A stretch of DNA of 34,376 nt, taken from contig CAKZZR010000015.1 of the NCBI GenBank assembly GCA_937885475.1, positions 1-34,376 on the forward strand. The letters run 5' to 3'. The stretch comes from an uncultured Treponema sp. (GTDB taxonomy: Bacteria > Spirochaetota > Spirochaetia > Treponematales > Treponemataceae). The position numbers and the translations under genes are program-made. Within the stretch, counting starts at the first letter, position 1, and each line of letters begins with the position of its first letter. Below are positions 23,337 to 32,500 of this stretch, one piece after another. The notes beneath the pieces were generated by a model, which saw only the letters and a list, made by a program, of their open reading frames with translations, searched no databases and was not told the origin of the DNA.

Positions 23337-24125
23337 ATGAACGACATACACGAAAAAAAACTGTTGATGGCTCATCAGGTTGCCGGCTACCCGGACGATG
23401 AGACTGCCCTTGCCGCCGCAGAAGCCCTTGTTGCCGGCGGCACCGGCATTCTTGAAGTGCAGCTGGCGTTCAGCGACCCCAGTGCGGACGGCGTTGCCAT
23501 TCAAACGGCATGCTCCACTGTGCTTTCGCGCGGCTACACCGTAAAGCAGGGCTTGGCGTACATTGCGGAATTCCGCCGCAGGCATCCGGAAATTCCGGTA
23601 TTCCTTATGACTTACGGCTGCCTTGTGTACCGCCCCGGCGTAGAAAACTTCGTAAAAATGGCAAAGGATGCAGGCGTTTCCGGTCTTATTGTGCCGGATC
23701 TTCCGTTTGACAGCGACGAAGGACTTACCGCCGCATGCAAAAAGCACGGACTTGAGAACATTCCTGTTGCCGCCCCCTCCATGACGGACGAAAGGCTTTC
23801 CAAAATGGCGCACGCAGGATTCAAGTACATATACACGGCGCTCCGTGCGGGAATCACCGGCACGCAGACCGTCATAACCGATGAAATGCTTTCGTTCATC
23901 GACAAGGCGGCAAGCGGCGGCTCTATAATCCTTGGCGGCTTCGGAATTTCCAGCGGTGAGCAGTCAAAAGCGCTTGCACCGCACGTAACCGGTGTCATTG
24001 CAGGCTCGGTTTTTGTAAACCTCATAACCAGCAACTTTGACCCCGCGCACCCGGAAGAAAGCCGCAAAAAAATCGCTGCCGCCGTCCAAGCAAAAGCACA
24101 GGAGCTTACTGCCCCTCTCCGCTAA
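23337..24125 (+). CDS. trpA: Tryptophan synthase alpha chain
   Basis: It cleaves indole-glycerol-phosphate to indole and glyceraldehyde-3-phosphate and channels indole to TrpB. Counting from ATG 23337 (chosen because GGAG lies 6 nt upstream; the in-frame ATG at 23325 has no ribosome-binding site), the protein is about 262 residues. Catalytic Glu40 lies in ILEVQLAFSDP and Asp51 in SADGVAIQ, matching E. coli E49 and D60. The barrel shows VPDLPFDS, IYTALRAGITG and GGFGISS in the usual places. AFSDPS replaces the common PFSDPL in the catalytic loop region. It is last in the trp operon, 27 nt after trpB. Confidence 0.94.
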   Translation: MNDIHEKKLLMAHQVAGYPDDETALAAAEALVAGGTGILEVQLAFSDPSADGVAIQTACSTVLSRGYTVKQGLAYIAEFRRRHPEIPVFLMTYGCLVYRPGVENFVKMAKDAGVSGLIVPDLPFDSDEGLTAACKKHGLENIPVAAPSMTDERLSKMAHAGFKYIYTALRAGITGTQTVITDEMLSFIDKAASGGSIILGGFGISSGEQSKALAPHVTGVIAGSVFVNLITSNFDPAHPEESRKKIAAAVQAKAQELTAPLR

Positions 24126-24172
24126 TTGAAGCGCGCTGAGAACTGTTCTTGCGCCCGCATTTTTTCGCTTTA

Positions 24173-24210
24173 CTTCCTAAAGAATCATGTTAAAATTAAA
24201 TTTTAGGAAG
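24173..24210. promoter_or_regulatory. Inverted repeat that includes the ribosome-binding site of the EAL gene
   Basis: CTTCCTAAA (24173-24181) is the exact complement of TTTAGGAAG (24202-24210), which contains the AGGAAG ribosome-binding site for ATG 24214. If transcription starts upstream, the hairpin would hide the site. If it starts within the loop, at the TTAAAAT-like box (24190-24196), the repeat may instead be an operator. Confidence 0.5.
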
Positions 24211-24213
24211 CAT

Positions 24214-26793
24214 ATGAGCGAAAAATTTTCAATAATTGCAACTTCATCGCGTAATCTTAAAAATGTTCTGACAGAAAATCAGTTCTCAGCCGTTTTCAGC
24301 GTAACCTACGCCGAAAGCGAGCAGGACATTTTCAAGCTCATTGACGCAGGTTTCATTCCGAACGCACTTTTTATAGACCGGGATTTTTTAAAATCCGACG
24401 TGCGGGATTTTTTTCAGCAGATTGAGAACCATACCAGCGTGCAGGAAGCCCTTCAATCCGATTTTATCTCCAAAATTCCGGTGCTTCTGTTTGCCGACGG
24501 AATCTCAGAGGAGGACGAAATCCGCCTGCTTGAGGCAGGAGCCTCCGAACTATACCGCTACAGCGACCCACATTCCATTCTTTTTCATCGGATTAAGAAC
24601 AAGCTTTCGCTCTACCGCACAGAAATTCAGCGCTACAAGGCGCAGAACGACCAGCAGAAGACCACGATTCAGAATCTGCTCTGCATAAGCAAAAAAACGG
24701 GAATCTACAACTTCCGCGCGTTCCTGCAAAAAACGCAGGAAATGCTCGATTCCAACATTAACAAAGAATATACGTTCATGCGGTTTGACCTTGACCGCTT
24801 CAAGATTTTTAACGACCTCTTTGGCTTTGACGAAGGCGACCGCATTCTTGCCGGAATCGGAAAAATCTTCATGACAAGCTACAACTCGGACAAAATCACC
24901 TACGGGCACATTTACGCCGACCACTTCATCGCGTGCTTTGAAAAGCACAATCTGAATCCCGCACAACTTTCTCAGGAGCTGACCGACTACGTGAACGGCT
25001 TGCACCCGCAGTTTGACTTTATCGTGCGAATCGGATTCTGCGATGTGCTGAACGACGGCAACATCGACATCTCGCTTGTATGCGACCACGCGCAGCTGGC
25101 GCTCCAGTCAATAAAGACAGATTTTACGGAGCGGTACGCGTTCTTCAATCCGGAGATGGTAAGCGAGCTTAAGCAGGAACAGGAACTGATTACGGACATG
25201 GTTTCAGGAATTCTGAACGAGGAATTCCAAGTGTACCTGCAGCCGCAGTACGACTACACGACCGACACGCTGATTGGAGCCGAGGCGCTCGTACGCTGGC
25301 TGCACCCCAAAAAAGGACTGATAAATCCAAGCGTTTTCATTCCGATTTTTGAGCGGAACGGCTTCATTACACAGCTTGACGAATACATCTGGGACAGAAC
25401 GTGCAGAATGCTTCGCGCATGGATTGACGAAGGTCTGAACCCTGTGCCGGTTTCCGTAAACATCTCACGCCGCGACATCTACAGTCAGAATCTGATAAAA
25501 ATTTTTGACGACCTTCTTGAAAAATACCATCTGAACGCGCGACTTCTTCGCCTTGAGATAACGGAATCTGCCTACATGGACAATCCCTCCCAGCTGATTA
25601 TGGTCGTTGAGACGCTCCGCAACCACGGCTTCTGCCTTGAGATGGACGACTTTGGAAGCGGCTATTCTTCCTTGAACACGCTCAAGGACGTGCCGGTTGA
25701 CGTTCTTAAGCTGGACATGAAATTCATTTCAGCGGCAACGGAAGGTCTTACGAAAAAGGACGTTTCAGAAAGCAGTTCGCGAAGCGGTAGCATACTTAGC
25801 TCCGTGGTGCGCATGGCAAACTGGCTCAGGCTTCCCATCATCGCGGAAGGAATTGAGTCAAAAGAACAGGCCGACTACCTTAAGAGCATCGGCTGCTTTC
25901 ACATGCAGGGCTTTTATTTTGCAAAGCCAATGCCTGCGGACGAATACAAGCAGCTTTTGGTCGACCTTCCGGCAATTCCGCTGGAGCAGATGTCGGCATC
26001 GGACATTCACAACGCGCTCAACTTCATCGACTCAGACACGCAGGACGCATTGCTGTTCAACAATTTTGTAGGCGGTGCCGCAATCGTTGAATGGACGGGC
26101 GATTCCGTAAACATAATCCGCGTGAACGACAAATTCCTTGAGGAACTGAACACCACGATTGAGGACTACAAGCCGTTCAAACGGAATATTCTTGAAAATC
26201 TTGAGAAAAATGACCGTCAGACCTTTGTTTCAATGCTGGCAGAGGCAACACGAACCGGAAAAATCGCGTTCTGCGAGATAAAATCGCTCCCCATTTACGA
26301 GGGAACCCAACCGTTCTGGCTGCGCGTAAACGGACGTTACCTTGCTAAGACGGCGACGAGCGACATTTTTTACCTCAGCATTGAGAACATCGACTTCAGG
26401 ATGCAGTTGCTCCAGTTGAACACGAACCTGTATGAGCAGCTTGCGACCATTATGGAAAACGTGCCGTGCGGCATTCTTAACCTTGACTACAACAAAAAAT
26501 TCTCTATTTCATATCTGAATGAGACGCTTGCCACGATGTGCGGCTACAAGCAGTCGGAATTCCGCTCTAAGATGACGGAAGACCCCTTCATGATTTTCAG
26601 CAAGGAACAAAAGGAAAGCGTTTCGGCGTTCCTTACGGACGCGATTCAAAAGCGGCTGCCCGCGTTCAGCACAAAAACGGAAATCACAACGAAGGACGGA
26701 ACGCAGAAGGCGGTTCAAATTAACGGAAACCTTCTGGAGCGGAGCGACGGCACGCTGTATCTGAACACCATTCTTATAGACGCGAACGACTAA
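24214..26793 (+). CDS. Cyclic di-GMP phosphodiesterase with receiver-like, degenerate GGDEF, EAL and PAS-like domains
   Basis: The 859-residue cytosolic protein has four parts. Residues 1-140 form a receiver-like domain: ALFIDRDFL holds the Asp position, but the conserved Lys is not evident. Next is a GGDEF-fold domain (FMRFDLDRFKIFNDLFGFDEGD) whose signature reads YADHF in place of GGDEF, so it should not make cyclic di-GMP but may bind GTP. The EAL domain looks fully active: GAEALVRW, SVNISRRD, RLEITES, MDDFGSGYSSL, LKLDMKF, IIAEGIESKEQA and MQGFYFAKPM. The last ~250 residues look like two PAS-type domains (MENVPCGILNLDYNKKF). ATG 24214 is preferred over 24187 because AGGAAG precedes it. 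Convergent with the next gene, stop codons overlapping by 4 nt. Confidence 0.9.
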   Translation: MSEKFSIIATSSRNLKNVLTENQFSAVFSVTYAESEQDIFKLIDAGFIPNALFIDRDFLKSDVRDFFQQIENHTSVQEALQSDFISKIPVLLFADGISEEDEIRLLEAGASELYRYSDPHSILFHRIKNKLSLYRTEIQRYKAQNDQQKTTIQNLLCISKKTGIYNFRAFLQKTQEMLDSNINKEYTFMRFDLDRFKIFNDLFGFDEGDRILAGIGKIFMTSYNSDKITYGHIYADHFIACFEKHNLNPAQLSQELTDYVNGLHPQFDFIVRIGFCDVLNDGNIDISLVCDHAQLALQSIKTDFTERYAFFNPEMVSELKQEQELITDMVSGILNEEFQVYLQPQYDYTTDTLIGAEALVRWLHPKKGLINPSVFIPIFERNGFITQLDEYIWDRTCRMLRAWIDEGLNPVPVSVNISRRDIYSQNLIKIFDDLLEKYHLNARLLRLEITESAYMDNPSQLIMVVETLRNHGFCLEMDDFGSGYSSLNTLKDVPVDVLKLDMKFISAATEGLTKKDVSESSSRSGSILSSVVRMANWLRLPIIAEGIESKEQADYLKSIGCFHMQGFYFAKPMPADEYKQLLVDLPAIPLEQMSASDIHNALNFIDSDTQDALLFNNFVGGAAIVEWTGDSVNIIRVNDKFLEELNTTIEDYKPFKRNILENLEKNDRQTFVSMLAEATRTGKIAFCEIKSLPIYEGTQPFWLRVNGRYLAKTATSDIFYLSIENIDFRMQLLQLNTNLYEQLATIMENVPCGILNLDYNKKFSISYLNETLATMCGYKQSEFRSKMTEDPFMIFSKEQKESVSAFLTDAIQKRLPAFSTKTEITTKDGTQKAVQINGNLLERSDGTLYLNTILIDAND

Positions 26794-28148
26794 AAATCCG
26801 GCGCGCAGTGAAATTCCATCGCGTGGCCTGTAATGGGGTGCGCAAAGCACAACGTTTCGGCGTGAAGCAAAAGCCGCTCGCCCGGCGCACAAAAGCCGTA
26901 CAGCGTGTCGCCCACAATGGGAACGCCAAAACCGTGGGAATCCGCAGCTGCAAGCCTAAGCTGGTGCGTGCGCCCGGTGTGCGGAACAAAGCGAATCCTT
27001 GTTACCGTTCGTGCGGAGCCGTCCGGCGCTGTATAGCGTTCCGTGCCCAGCGAATGCCATTCCGTTACGGCGCTTTTTCCATGCTCCGCGTCCCAAATCT
27101 GATGGGGGCGGTGCTCCACATCAAGACTAAAAAACAATTCCATCTGACCCTCCGGCTCAAAGCGCGCGGGAAGAATACCGTCAATGACGGCAATATATTC
27201 CTTCTGCACCTCCCGGTTCTCAAACTGCCGGTTCAAGGCACGGTGCGCATCCTGAGTGAAGGCAAGCACCATAAGACCGCTTGTTTCCATATCAAGCCTA
27301 TGAACGGCGGGCTGTGCAATGCACGACGGAAAAAGCCTTAGCACGCGGCTTACAATGCAGTCCTGCTTTTCAGGACCGCGACCAGGAACGCTCAGAACAC
27401 CGCTCTGCTTGTTCACCACGATAATGTCATCATCGCGGTACAGAATATGCAGCCCAAGGATAGCCGGAAGAATAAGCGCACAACGAATGTCGCATGGGGG
27501 CACCGTTTTTAGCGCAACGCCATGTGCAATCGGCAAGGAAGATGCATTCCGCTCATAGAACACCTCCGCCATGCTGACCGGCGTAAGCGCATGGGCAAAC
27601 GCATAGCTCAGAAGCTTAGGCGCACAGCAGTCGCCCGTTCCGGTTGGTGGAAGCCTCTTTTTTACCATGGAAAGCAAGTCTCTTACCAAGCCGTCTGCAC
27701 AGCAAAAGGAATAGAGCGAAAGCACACTCTGCAAGGACTCGCCGCACAAGTCAAGGCGCGTTCGGCACAGCGAGCGTTCCTCGTCAGTCTGCTCGGCATA
27801 AGCGCCGTCAGGAAGGCGGCGGCTATTCTTCAATGTATTGATTTTTTCGGTCAGCGAGTGAATCTCGCCGTCATTTTTTTGGAGCGCGCGCGAAACTTCC
27901 GCCGCGCTTACGATTGGCTCAACAAAATTGTCGCAATCCAGGCGGCAACGTATGCCTGAAACAGTGCGCAGCACGACCTGAGAACCGTCGGCGGCGGTGC
28001 AAACCAACACGCCCAGCATGATGCCCTGCTCCGCACGCTGCGCGCTTACAGGCGTAAGCTGCTCCATTTGTACCGCACCGGAAGCTAAATCGGCAATAAG
28101 CTCGCGGCAATAGGCGCTCGCCGGCTCTTCCGGAAACGGCGGGAACAT
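26790..28148 (-). CDS. RluA-family pseudouridine synthase with long N-terminal extension
   Basis: The C-terminal half (about residues 230-452) is a RluA-type synthase that isomerises uridine in rRNA or tRNA: HRLDMETSG with the catalytic Asp, EVQKEYIAVIDG, VPHTGRTHQLRLAAA and the closing LLLHAETL. The first ~225 residues form an extension with a predicted coiled coil (EIHSLTEKINTLKNS) and a PPTGTGDCCAPKLLSYAF motif that I recall from long RluA forms in Bacteroidetes. The target base is not predictable. It starts 1 nt after the rpiA stop and is last in the minus-strand run. Its stop overlaps the convergent EAL stop. Confidence 0.88.
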   Translation of the reverse strand: MFPPFPEEPASAYCRELIADLASGAVQMEQLTPVSAQRAEQGIMLGVLVCTAADGSQVVLRTVSGIRCRLDCDNFVEPIVSAAEVSRALQKNDGEIHSLTEKINTLKNSRRLPDGAYAEQTDEERSLCRTRLDLCGESLQSVLSLYSFCCADGLVRDLLSMVKKRLPPTGTGDCCAPKLLSYAFAHALTPVSMAEVFYERNASSLPIAHGVALKTVPPCDIRCALILPAILGLHILYRDDDIIVVNKQSGVLSVPGRGPEKQDCIVSRVLRLFPSCIAQPAVHRLDMETSGLMVLAFTQDAHRALNRQFENREVQKEYIAVIDGILPARFEPEGQMELFFSLDVEHRPHQIWDAEHGKSAVTEWHSLGTERYTAPDGSARTVTRIRFVPHTGRTHQLRLAAADSHGFGVPIVGDTLYGFCAPGERLLLHAETLCFAHPITGHAMEFHCAPDF

Positions 28149-28149
28149 A

Positions 28150-28878
28150 TTACAGACCGCGCACTTCTACAGTGCCGTCCTCTTTTGCAATGAACGCGGC
28201 AGGCTTGTTCTTTGTAAAAAATCCGACCTCCACAACGCCGGTTATGTCGTTTATGGTGTCCTCAAGCTCAACAGGATTTACGGGAGCTTTCCACAAGCAG
28301 TCCACAATCTGATTTCCGTTGTCGGTGATGACCGGACCACACTTTCGCACGCCCTCGCGGAGCACTACCTTTGCACCCATGGTCTCAAGAGCCTTTTTTA
28401 CCGGCACATAGGCTTCTGCAATAATTTCCACAGGAAGCGCGAACTTTGTTCCCAAGGTGCTTACCGCCTTTGAGGAATCCGCAACGATGACAAAGCGCTT
28501 TGCATTGTACGCCACGATTTTTTCGCGCAGCAATGCCGCTCCACCTCCCTTTATGCAGTTGTTCTCCGTGTCAATCTCGTCCGCACCGTCAATGGCAAGG
28601 TCAAGCTCGCCGTTTATAACGCGGTCCTTAAAAGAATAGACCGGAACGCCCCAATCCGCACAGGCATTTTCCGTCTGGAACGACGTTACTACAGCCTTTA
28701 CGTCCTTCAACGTGCCGTCCGCAATGTATTCGGCAAGGCGTTTTACCGCCGGAAGCGCCGTGGAACCGGTTCCCAGCCCGATTTTCATTCCGCTGAAAAT
28801 CAATCCCTTTTGTACCAATGTTTCAACGGCAGTTCGCGCCGCAAGTACCTTCTGCTCACTCTGGCTTAAGCTCTTCAT
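28150..28878 (-). CDS. rpiA: Ribose-5-phosphate isomerase A
   Basis: It interconverts ribose-5-phosphate and ribulose-5-phosphate in the pentose phosphate pathway. The 242-residue protein contains GLGTGST (residues 34-40), DGADEID with Asp97 and Asp100, KGGGAALLREKI with Lys110 and Glu119, and VADSSK, so the active site is complete. The start lies inside the end of aroDE (23-nt overlap), which indicates coupling to it. Supplying ribose phosphate beside histidine and tryptophan genes is a reasonable context because both pathways use PRPP. Confidence 0.96.
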   Translation of the reverse strand: MKSLSQSEQKVLAARTAVETLVQKGLIFSGMKIGLGTGSTALPAVKRLAEYIADGTLKDVKAVVTSFQTENACADWGVPVYSFKDRVINGELDLAIDGADEIDTENNCIKGGGAALLREKIVAYNAKRFVIVADSSKAVSTLGTKFALPVEIIAEAYVPVKKALETMGAKVVLREGVRKCGPVITDNGNQIVDCLWKAPVNPVELEDTINDITGVVEVGFFTKNKPAAFIAKEDGTVEVRGL

Positions 28879-30370
28879 CGTATCCGACTCCTGTAAAATA
28901 TTTGAATTGTCTGTATCCTTGGTATTTCAGCATTGAATATCCGTTGCACACCTTGCATCCTGCCTGCTTTGCAACCTGCATAATCGGCGTAACCGGCGGA
29001 TCGTACACAATGTCGTACACGTATTCATGTCCCTTGAACTGATAGAACCACACCGGGTTATTCTCGCGGTTGGGAACGTCCTCAGAATTCATGCCGACCT
29101 TTGTGGTCTGAATGATTATGTCGGAATAGCGGTCAAGCAAGCCCGCGTTCTCCGGGTCAAGAGAGGCGTACTCAAAGCCGAACTGGTCGGCAAGCGCCTT
29201 TGCATGGCTGACCGTGCGGTTAAAAATACACGCCCTGCCGCCCATTTCCTTAATCGTATAGGCAATCGCGCGGGCAGCACCTCCCGCCCCGATAATGGCA
29301 ACCTTTCGCCGTCTAAGTTTTTTGTCGCCGATGAATTCTGCAAGCGCCTCAAAAAATCCGCCCGCGTCAGTATTGTGCCCAACCCATTGGCTGAAGTCGT
29401 GAACGACCGTATTGCACGCGCCAATCTCGCCAACCTCAACGTCAATTTCGTCGGCAAGCTCCATAGCATCCTTTTTATACGGAACCGTAACCGCCATTCC
29501 CTTTATGCCAACCTCGTTCGCAAAATCAAAGCTTTCTGCCATCGACGTTGAGCAAAGGGGAATGAATATGTTGTTCAGCTTATGCTCGCGGTAGCCTTCA
29601 TTGTGAATGAGCGGGCTTGACGTAACCTTGAGCGGATAGCCGGTAACGGCAAAAATGCGGGTATGCTCGTCGATGTTCCTGAAGTTGTACATGTCAGTAA
29701 GCGTAATGGGGTCTATATGCCCAATGTCCTGCGTGTTCGACTTTGTTTCAATCGGCGAAGTGTACGTAAGAAAGGAATTGAGCTTTGACGCAAGAATGCG
29801 CGACGGCACGCCAAGGTTTCCCATGGCACAAAAAATGTGGTCAAAGTCGTTTATGCCGCCTGCCTCGCGGAACAGCTGGGTAACGTCGCCCAAGTTCTGC
29901 GGCATGAACGCAATTTTTGGAATCTCGTAGGGTGTACGGCGCATCTCAAGGCACTTCTTGCGGTAATTCTGGATGGGACCGTCAAATTTGTGGCAGGAAC
30001 GGATAATGCGCACACCGAACGCCTGAGCGCTGTCCAAAAGCCCCGGAACATGAAAGTCGTCCTCAAAGTCAATGTAGGCAAAATTCTTGGAAGGTTTCTG
30101 GTCGGCAAAGGCAAGCGCGCGCCCAAAAAGCGCCGTTCTGGAAAATTCTCCGCTGTCGTACAAGCCTCCGTCCTCTACGCGCCGGATTGTAAGGATGCAT
30201 GGAATATTTATCATTGAAGGAAACTTTCGCACGTGCAACTGCTCGGCTTCGTCCAGATGGTCGACCCGCAGTTCCGCAATGTCTATGTGCGAAGAATACT
30301 TTTTGACAAAATCCGCATTTTCCTGCAAGGTTTTTCCGGTGAGCGTCAGACAGATTTTTGTTTTTACCAT
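28856..30370 (-). CDS. aroDE: Bifunctional 3-dehydroquinate dehydratase / shikimate dehydrogenase
   Basis: A 504-residue fusion that carries two successive shikimate-pathway steps, as known in plants, chlamydiae and some spirochaetes. Residues 1-230 are a type I dehydroquinase with Schiff-base Lys152 (PKIAFMPQN) and His127 (SCHKFDG). Residues ~240-504 are shikimate dehydrogenase: VTGYPLKVTSSPLIHN, Lys299 in VTVPYKKD, GACNTVV, Asp335 in NTDAGGFF, and the NADP-binding IGAGGAARAIAY with IFNRTVSH. Both active sites are intact. The next gene, rpiA, overlaps its end. It begins 13 nt after the PASTA gene with a weak GGGA ribosome-binding site. Confidence 0.96.
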   Translation of the reverse strand: MVKTKICLTLTGKTLQENADFVKKYSSHIDIAELRVDHLDEAEQLHVRKFPSMINIPCILTIRRVEDGGLYDSGEFSRTALFGRALAFADQKPSKNFAYIDFEDDFHVPGLLDSAQAFGVRIIRSCHKFDGPIQNYRKKCLEMRRTPYEIPKIAFMPQNLGDVTQLFREAGGINDFDHIFCAMGNLGVPSRILASKLNSFLTYTSPIETKSNTQDIGHIDPITLTDMYNFRNIDEHTRIFAVTGYPLKVTSSPLIHNEGYREHKLNNIFIPLCSTSMAESFDFANEVGIKGMAVTVPYKKDAMELADEIDVEVGEIGACNTVVHDFSQWVGHNTDAGGFFEALAEFIGDKKLRRRKVAIIGAGGAARAIAYTIKEMGGRACIFNRTVSHAKALADQFGFEYASLDPENAGLLDRYSDIIIQTTKVGMNSEDVPNRENNPVWFYQFKGHEYVYDIVYDPPVTPIMQVAKQAGCKVCNGYSMLKYQGYRQFKYFTGVGYDEELKPE

Positions 30371-30383
30371 TTTTTTTCCCGAA

Positions 30384-31445
30384 TTAGTGTACGATTATTT
30401 TTTTCTGTTCTTTATCAACAACATACAGCGTGAGCGTCGTTTCCTTTGGAACCGCATAGGGCAATGTAAGCGAAGCGCCGGTGTGCATGAAGTTTACGAG
30501 CGTGTATGTGTTTCCATCGGACGTTGATGCATCAAGCCGCATAGGAACAGGATACGGATATTCGGTAAGCTCCGCAGAGAAAATGCCATACACGTCGTCC
30601 TCAAATTCTCCGGCAGGGAACGCCATCTCAACCGCCATGTGTGAATAATTCGGAATGAAGTCGCCGTCAAACTGCTGCTGCGCAATGACCGTTCCAGGCT
30701 TCTCGCCATTGGAAGCGGTTCGCGCGGTAAAGTCAAATACGATGCGGCTTCGCGCAACGGTCTGGAGCATGTCGTTCACGGAGGTTCCTATAAGACGCGG
30801 AACGCGGGTATTTTCAAAGGAAGGACCGCGGCTTACAACGAGCGTAAGCGTTACCGGCTCCGAAATATCGGTTCCCTCCGGCGGATCCTGCTCAAGGATT
30901 GTTCCCGCCGCAGAAATATCCGGCTTATATTCCGGCTGCGCAAGCACAATGAGCGGAGTCGTCGTTCCGGCAAACAGCGTCTGAAGGTTCATCTTCAGCT
31001 CGTCGTAATTCTGCCCGATGTAATTTTCAACATGATCTATGATTACGCCACGGCTTACAACAAGAGACACGCGGCTGTAGCCCTTTACGATTGAGCCTGC
31101 GCTTGGATTCTGGTCAAGGATAGTTCCCTTATCGCCGGGAATTTCTGAATAGCGCATGGTGATTTTTGGATAAAGCTCCTTTTTCTGCATCTCAAGCAGA
31201 GCGTCGGTCAGCTCCTTTCCGCGAACCTCCGGCACCATGACTTCCTCGGGTCCCCTTACATGAAGAAAAAAAACAACCATCGCAAAGAAAATCATGACTA
31301 CAACAGCGGCAATGACCGTTGCTATGAACGTTTTTCCGTTGGACTGGAGGGCTTCAAAATAGGAAGAAACAGAAACGCGCTCCACCTTCACGTCCTTGAT
31401 TTTGTCCCCGGTTGATTTGATTTTATCTACAATATTGTTTTCCAT
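30384..31445 (-). CDS. Single-pass PASTA-domain protein without kinase domain
   Basis: A 353-residue membrane protein. About 38 cytoplasmic residues precede one transmembrane helix (roughly 39-62, IATVIAAVVVMIFFAMVVFF). Outside are about three PASTA repeats (roughly residues 70-131, 132-208 and 215-280), each with the ILDQNPSAGSIV / ILEQDPPEGTDI type of motif, then a C-terminal beta-rich segment. PASTA domains bind peptidoglycan fragments or beta-lactams and are usually attached to Ser/Thr kinases or penicillin-binding proteins; here neither catalytic domain is present. It lies 32 nt after fmt and before aroDE. The def-fmt-PASTA order is one I associate with Treponema. Likely role: cell-wall sensing or scaffold (inference). 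Confidence 0.88.
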   Translation of the reverse strand: MENNIVDKIKSTGDKIKDVKVERVSVSSYFEALQSNGKTFIATVIAAVVVMIFFAMVVFFLHVRGPEEVMVPEVRGKELTDALLEMQKKELYPKITMRYSEIPGDKGTILDQNPSAGSIVKGYSRVSLVVSRGVIIDHVENYIGQNYDELKMNLQTLFAGTTTPLIVLAQPEYKPDISAAGTILEQDPPEGTDISEPVTLTLVVSRGPSFENTRVPRLIGTSVNDMLQTVARSRIVFDFTARTASNGEKPGTVIAQQQFDGDFIPNYSHMAVEMAFPAGEFEDDVYGIFSAELTEYPYPVPMRLDASTSDGNTYTLVNFMHTGASLTLPYAVPKETTLTLYVVDKEQKKIIVH

Positions 31446-31477
31446 GTCCTCATACTACCATATTTGCGGCGTTAGAT

Positions 31478-32452
31478 TCAATTGAGCAACGTGCCTTCAA
31501 AATTGTGAACGCCATTCATGAAGGATTTATAGTCCATCGGCTTTTTGCCCTGCCGCTGAAGCTCCGTAACGGCAAAAAAGCCGTCCTTGCAGCGAACGAG
31601 GATTCCTGCTGATTTGATGTAGGCGCAGACGGTGCCTGGAACTGCAGAAAAGTCCGTTATGCCAAGCACGCCGGCTTTTTCCTCTGAAACTGGAATGCCC
31701 GCAAGAATTTTGAGCGGCGCGCCGTTTTCTTCCGTCCATGCGCACGGCTCCGGGCTATAGGCGCGCACGGCGCAGTCAATTTCTTTGCCGGAAAGCGCCC
31801 ACTTGATCCGCGCATCGTCCTTTGTGATTATGCCGGTATAAGAGGCTGCCCCGCTCTGTGGCGTACCAGCGGGAAGCGCCGCATTTTTTGCGGTTTCTGC
31901 AAGAAGGGCGCAAATCAAGTCCGCGCCACGCACGGCCGCATCATTTAAAAGCGAGCCGGCGGTTTCCGTTCCGTCCAAGGGAACGCGAACCTGAGCAAGG
32001 ATGTCGCCCTCGTCCATCTTAAGGCTGAGCGTCTGCACGGAAAACGCTGTTTCCGCGTCGCCGTTTAAGATGGCGGCGTTAACCGGCGTACAACCACGGT
32101 ACTGTGGAAGCGCCGACGGATGAAGGTTTATGCCGCCGTACTTGAAAAGCGAAAGGAATTTCGGTCCAAATATATGGCCATATGCAAAGCACACAAGAAT
32201 ATCCGGCTGCAAGGTGGAAACCGCCGCCCGGCATTCCGCGTCCAAATGCTCCGGCGTAAGAACGGGAAGCCCGCGCTCGGCAGCAAGAGCGGCAACCGGC
32301 GTTGGAAGCGGTGTCTTATGCCGCCCCTTTGCGCTCGGCGGATTGGAAAGCACGCCGCACACCATAAAGTCCGCTCCGGCTGATTTTTCAAGAAGATTCT
32401 GCAATGTAACTGCGGAAGCGTCCGGGCTTCCTGCATATAAAATCCGCAGCAT
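31478..32452 (-). CDS. fmt: Methionyl-tRNA formyltransferase
   Basis: It formylates initiator Met-tRNA using 10-formyl-tetrahydrofolate, complementary to the deformylase upstream. About 324 residues from ATG 32452. An upstream in-frame TTG at 32461 has a better-spaced AAGGA and is an alternative start that adds three residues. Landmarks are the N-terminal RILYAGSPDA, the active-site NLHPSALPQYRG (Asn and His), MDEGDIL with the catalytic Asp, and a C-terminal OB-type domain. NPPSAKGRHKTPLPTP corresponds to the tRNA-binding loop. It is co-directional with def (about 40-50 nt gap) and followed by the PASTA gene. Confidence 0.94.
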   Translation of the reverse strand: MLRILYAGSPDASAVTLQNLLEKSAGADFMVCGVLSNPPSAKGRHKTPLPTPVAALAAERGLPVLTPEHLDAECRAAVSTLQPDILVCFAYGHIFGPKFLSLFKYGGINLHPSALPQYRGCTPVNAAILNGDAETAFSVQTLSLKMDEGDILAQVRVPLDGTETAGSLLNDAAVRGADLICALLAETAKNAALPAGTPQSGAASYTGIITKDDARIKWALSGKEIDCAVRAYSPEPCAWTEENGAPLKILAGIPVSEEKAGVLGITDFSAVPGTVCAYIKSAGILVRCKDGFFAVTELQRQGKKPMDYKSFMNGVHNFEGTLLN

Positions 32453-32500
32453 GAAATTCAATTCCGTCCTTATTCTAAAATCTGAAAGGCAATGCAGGCG

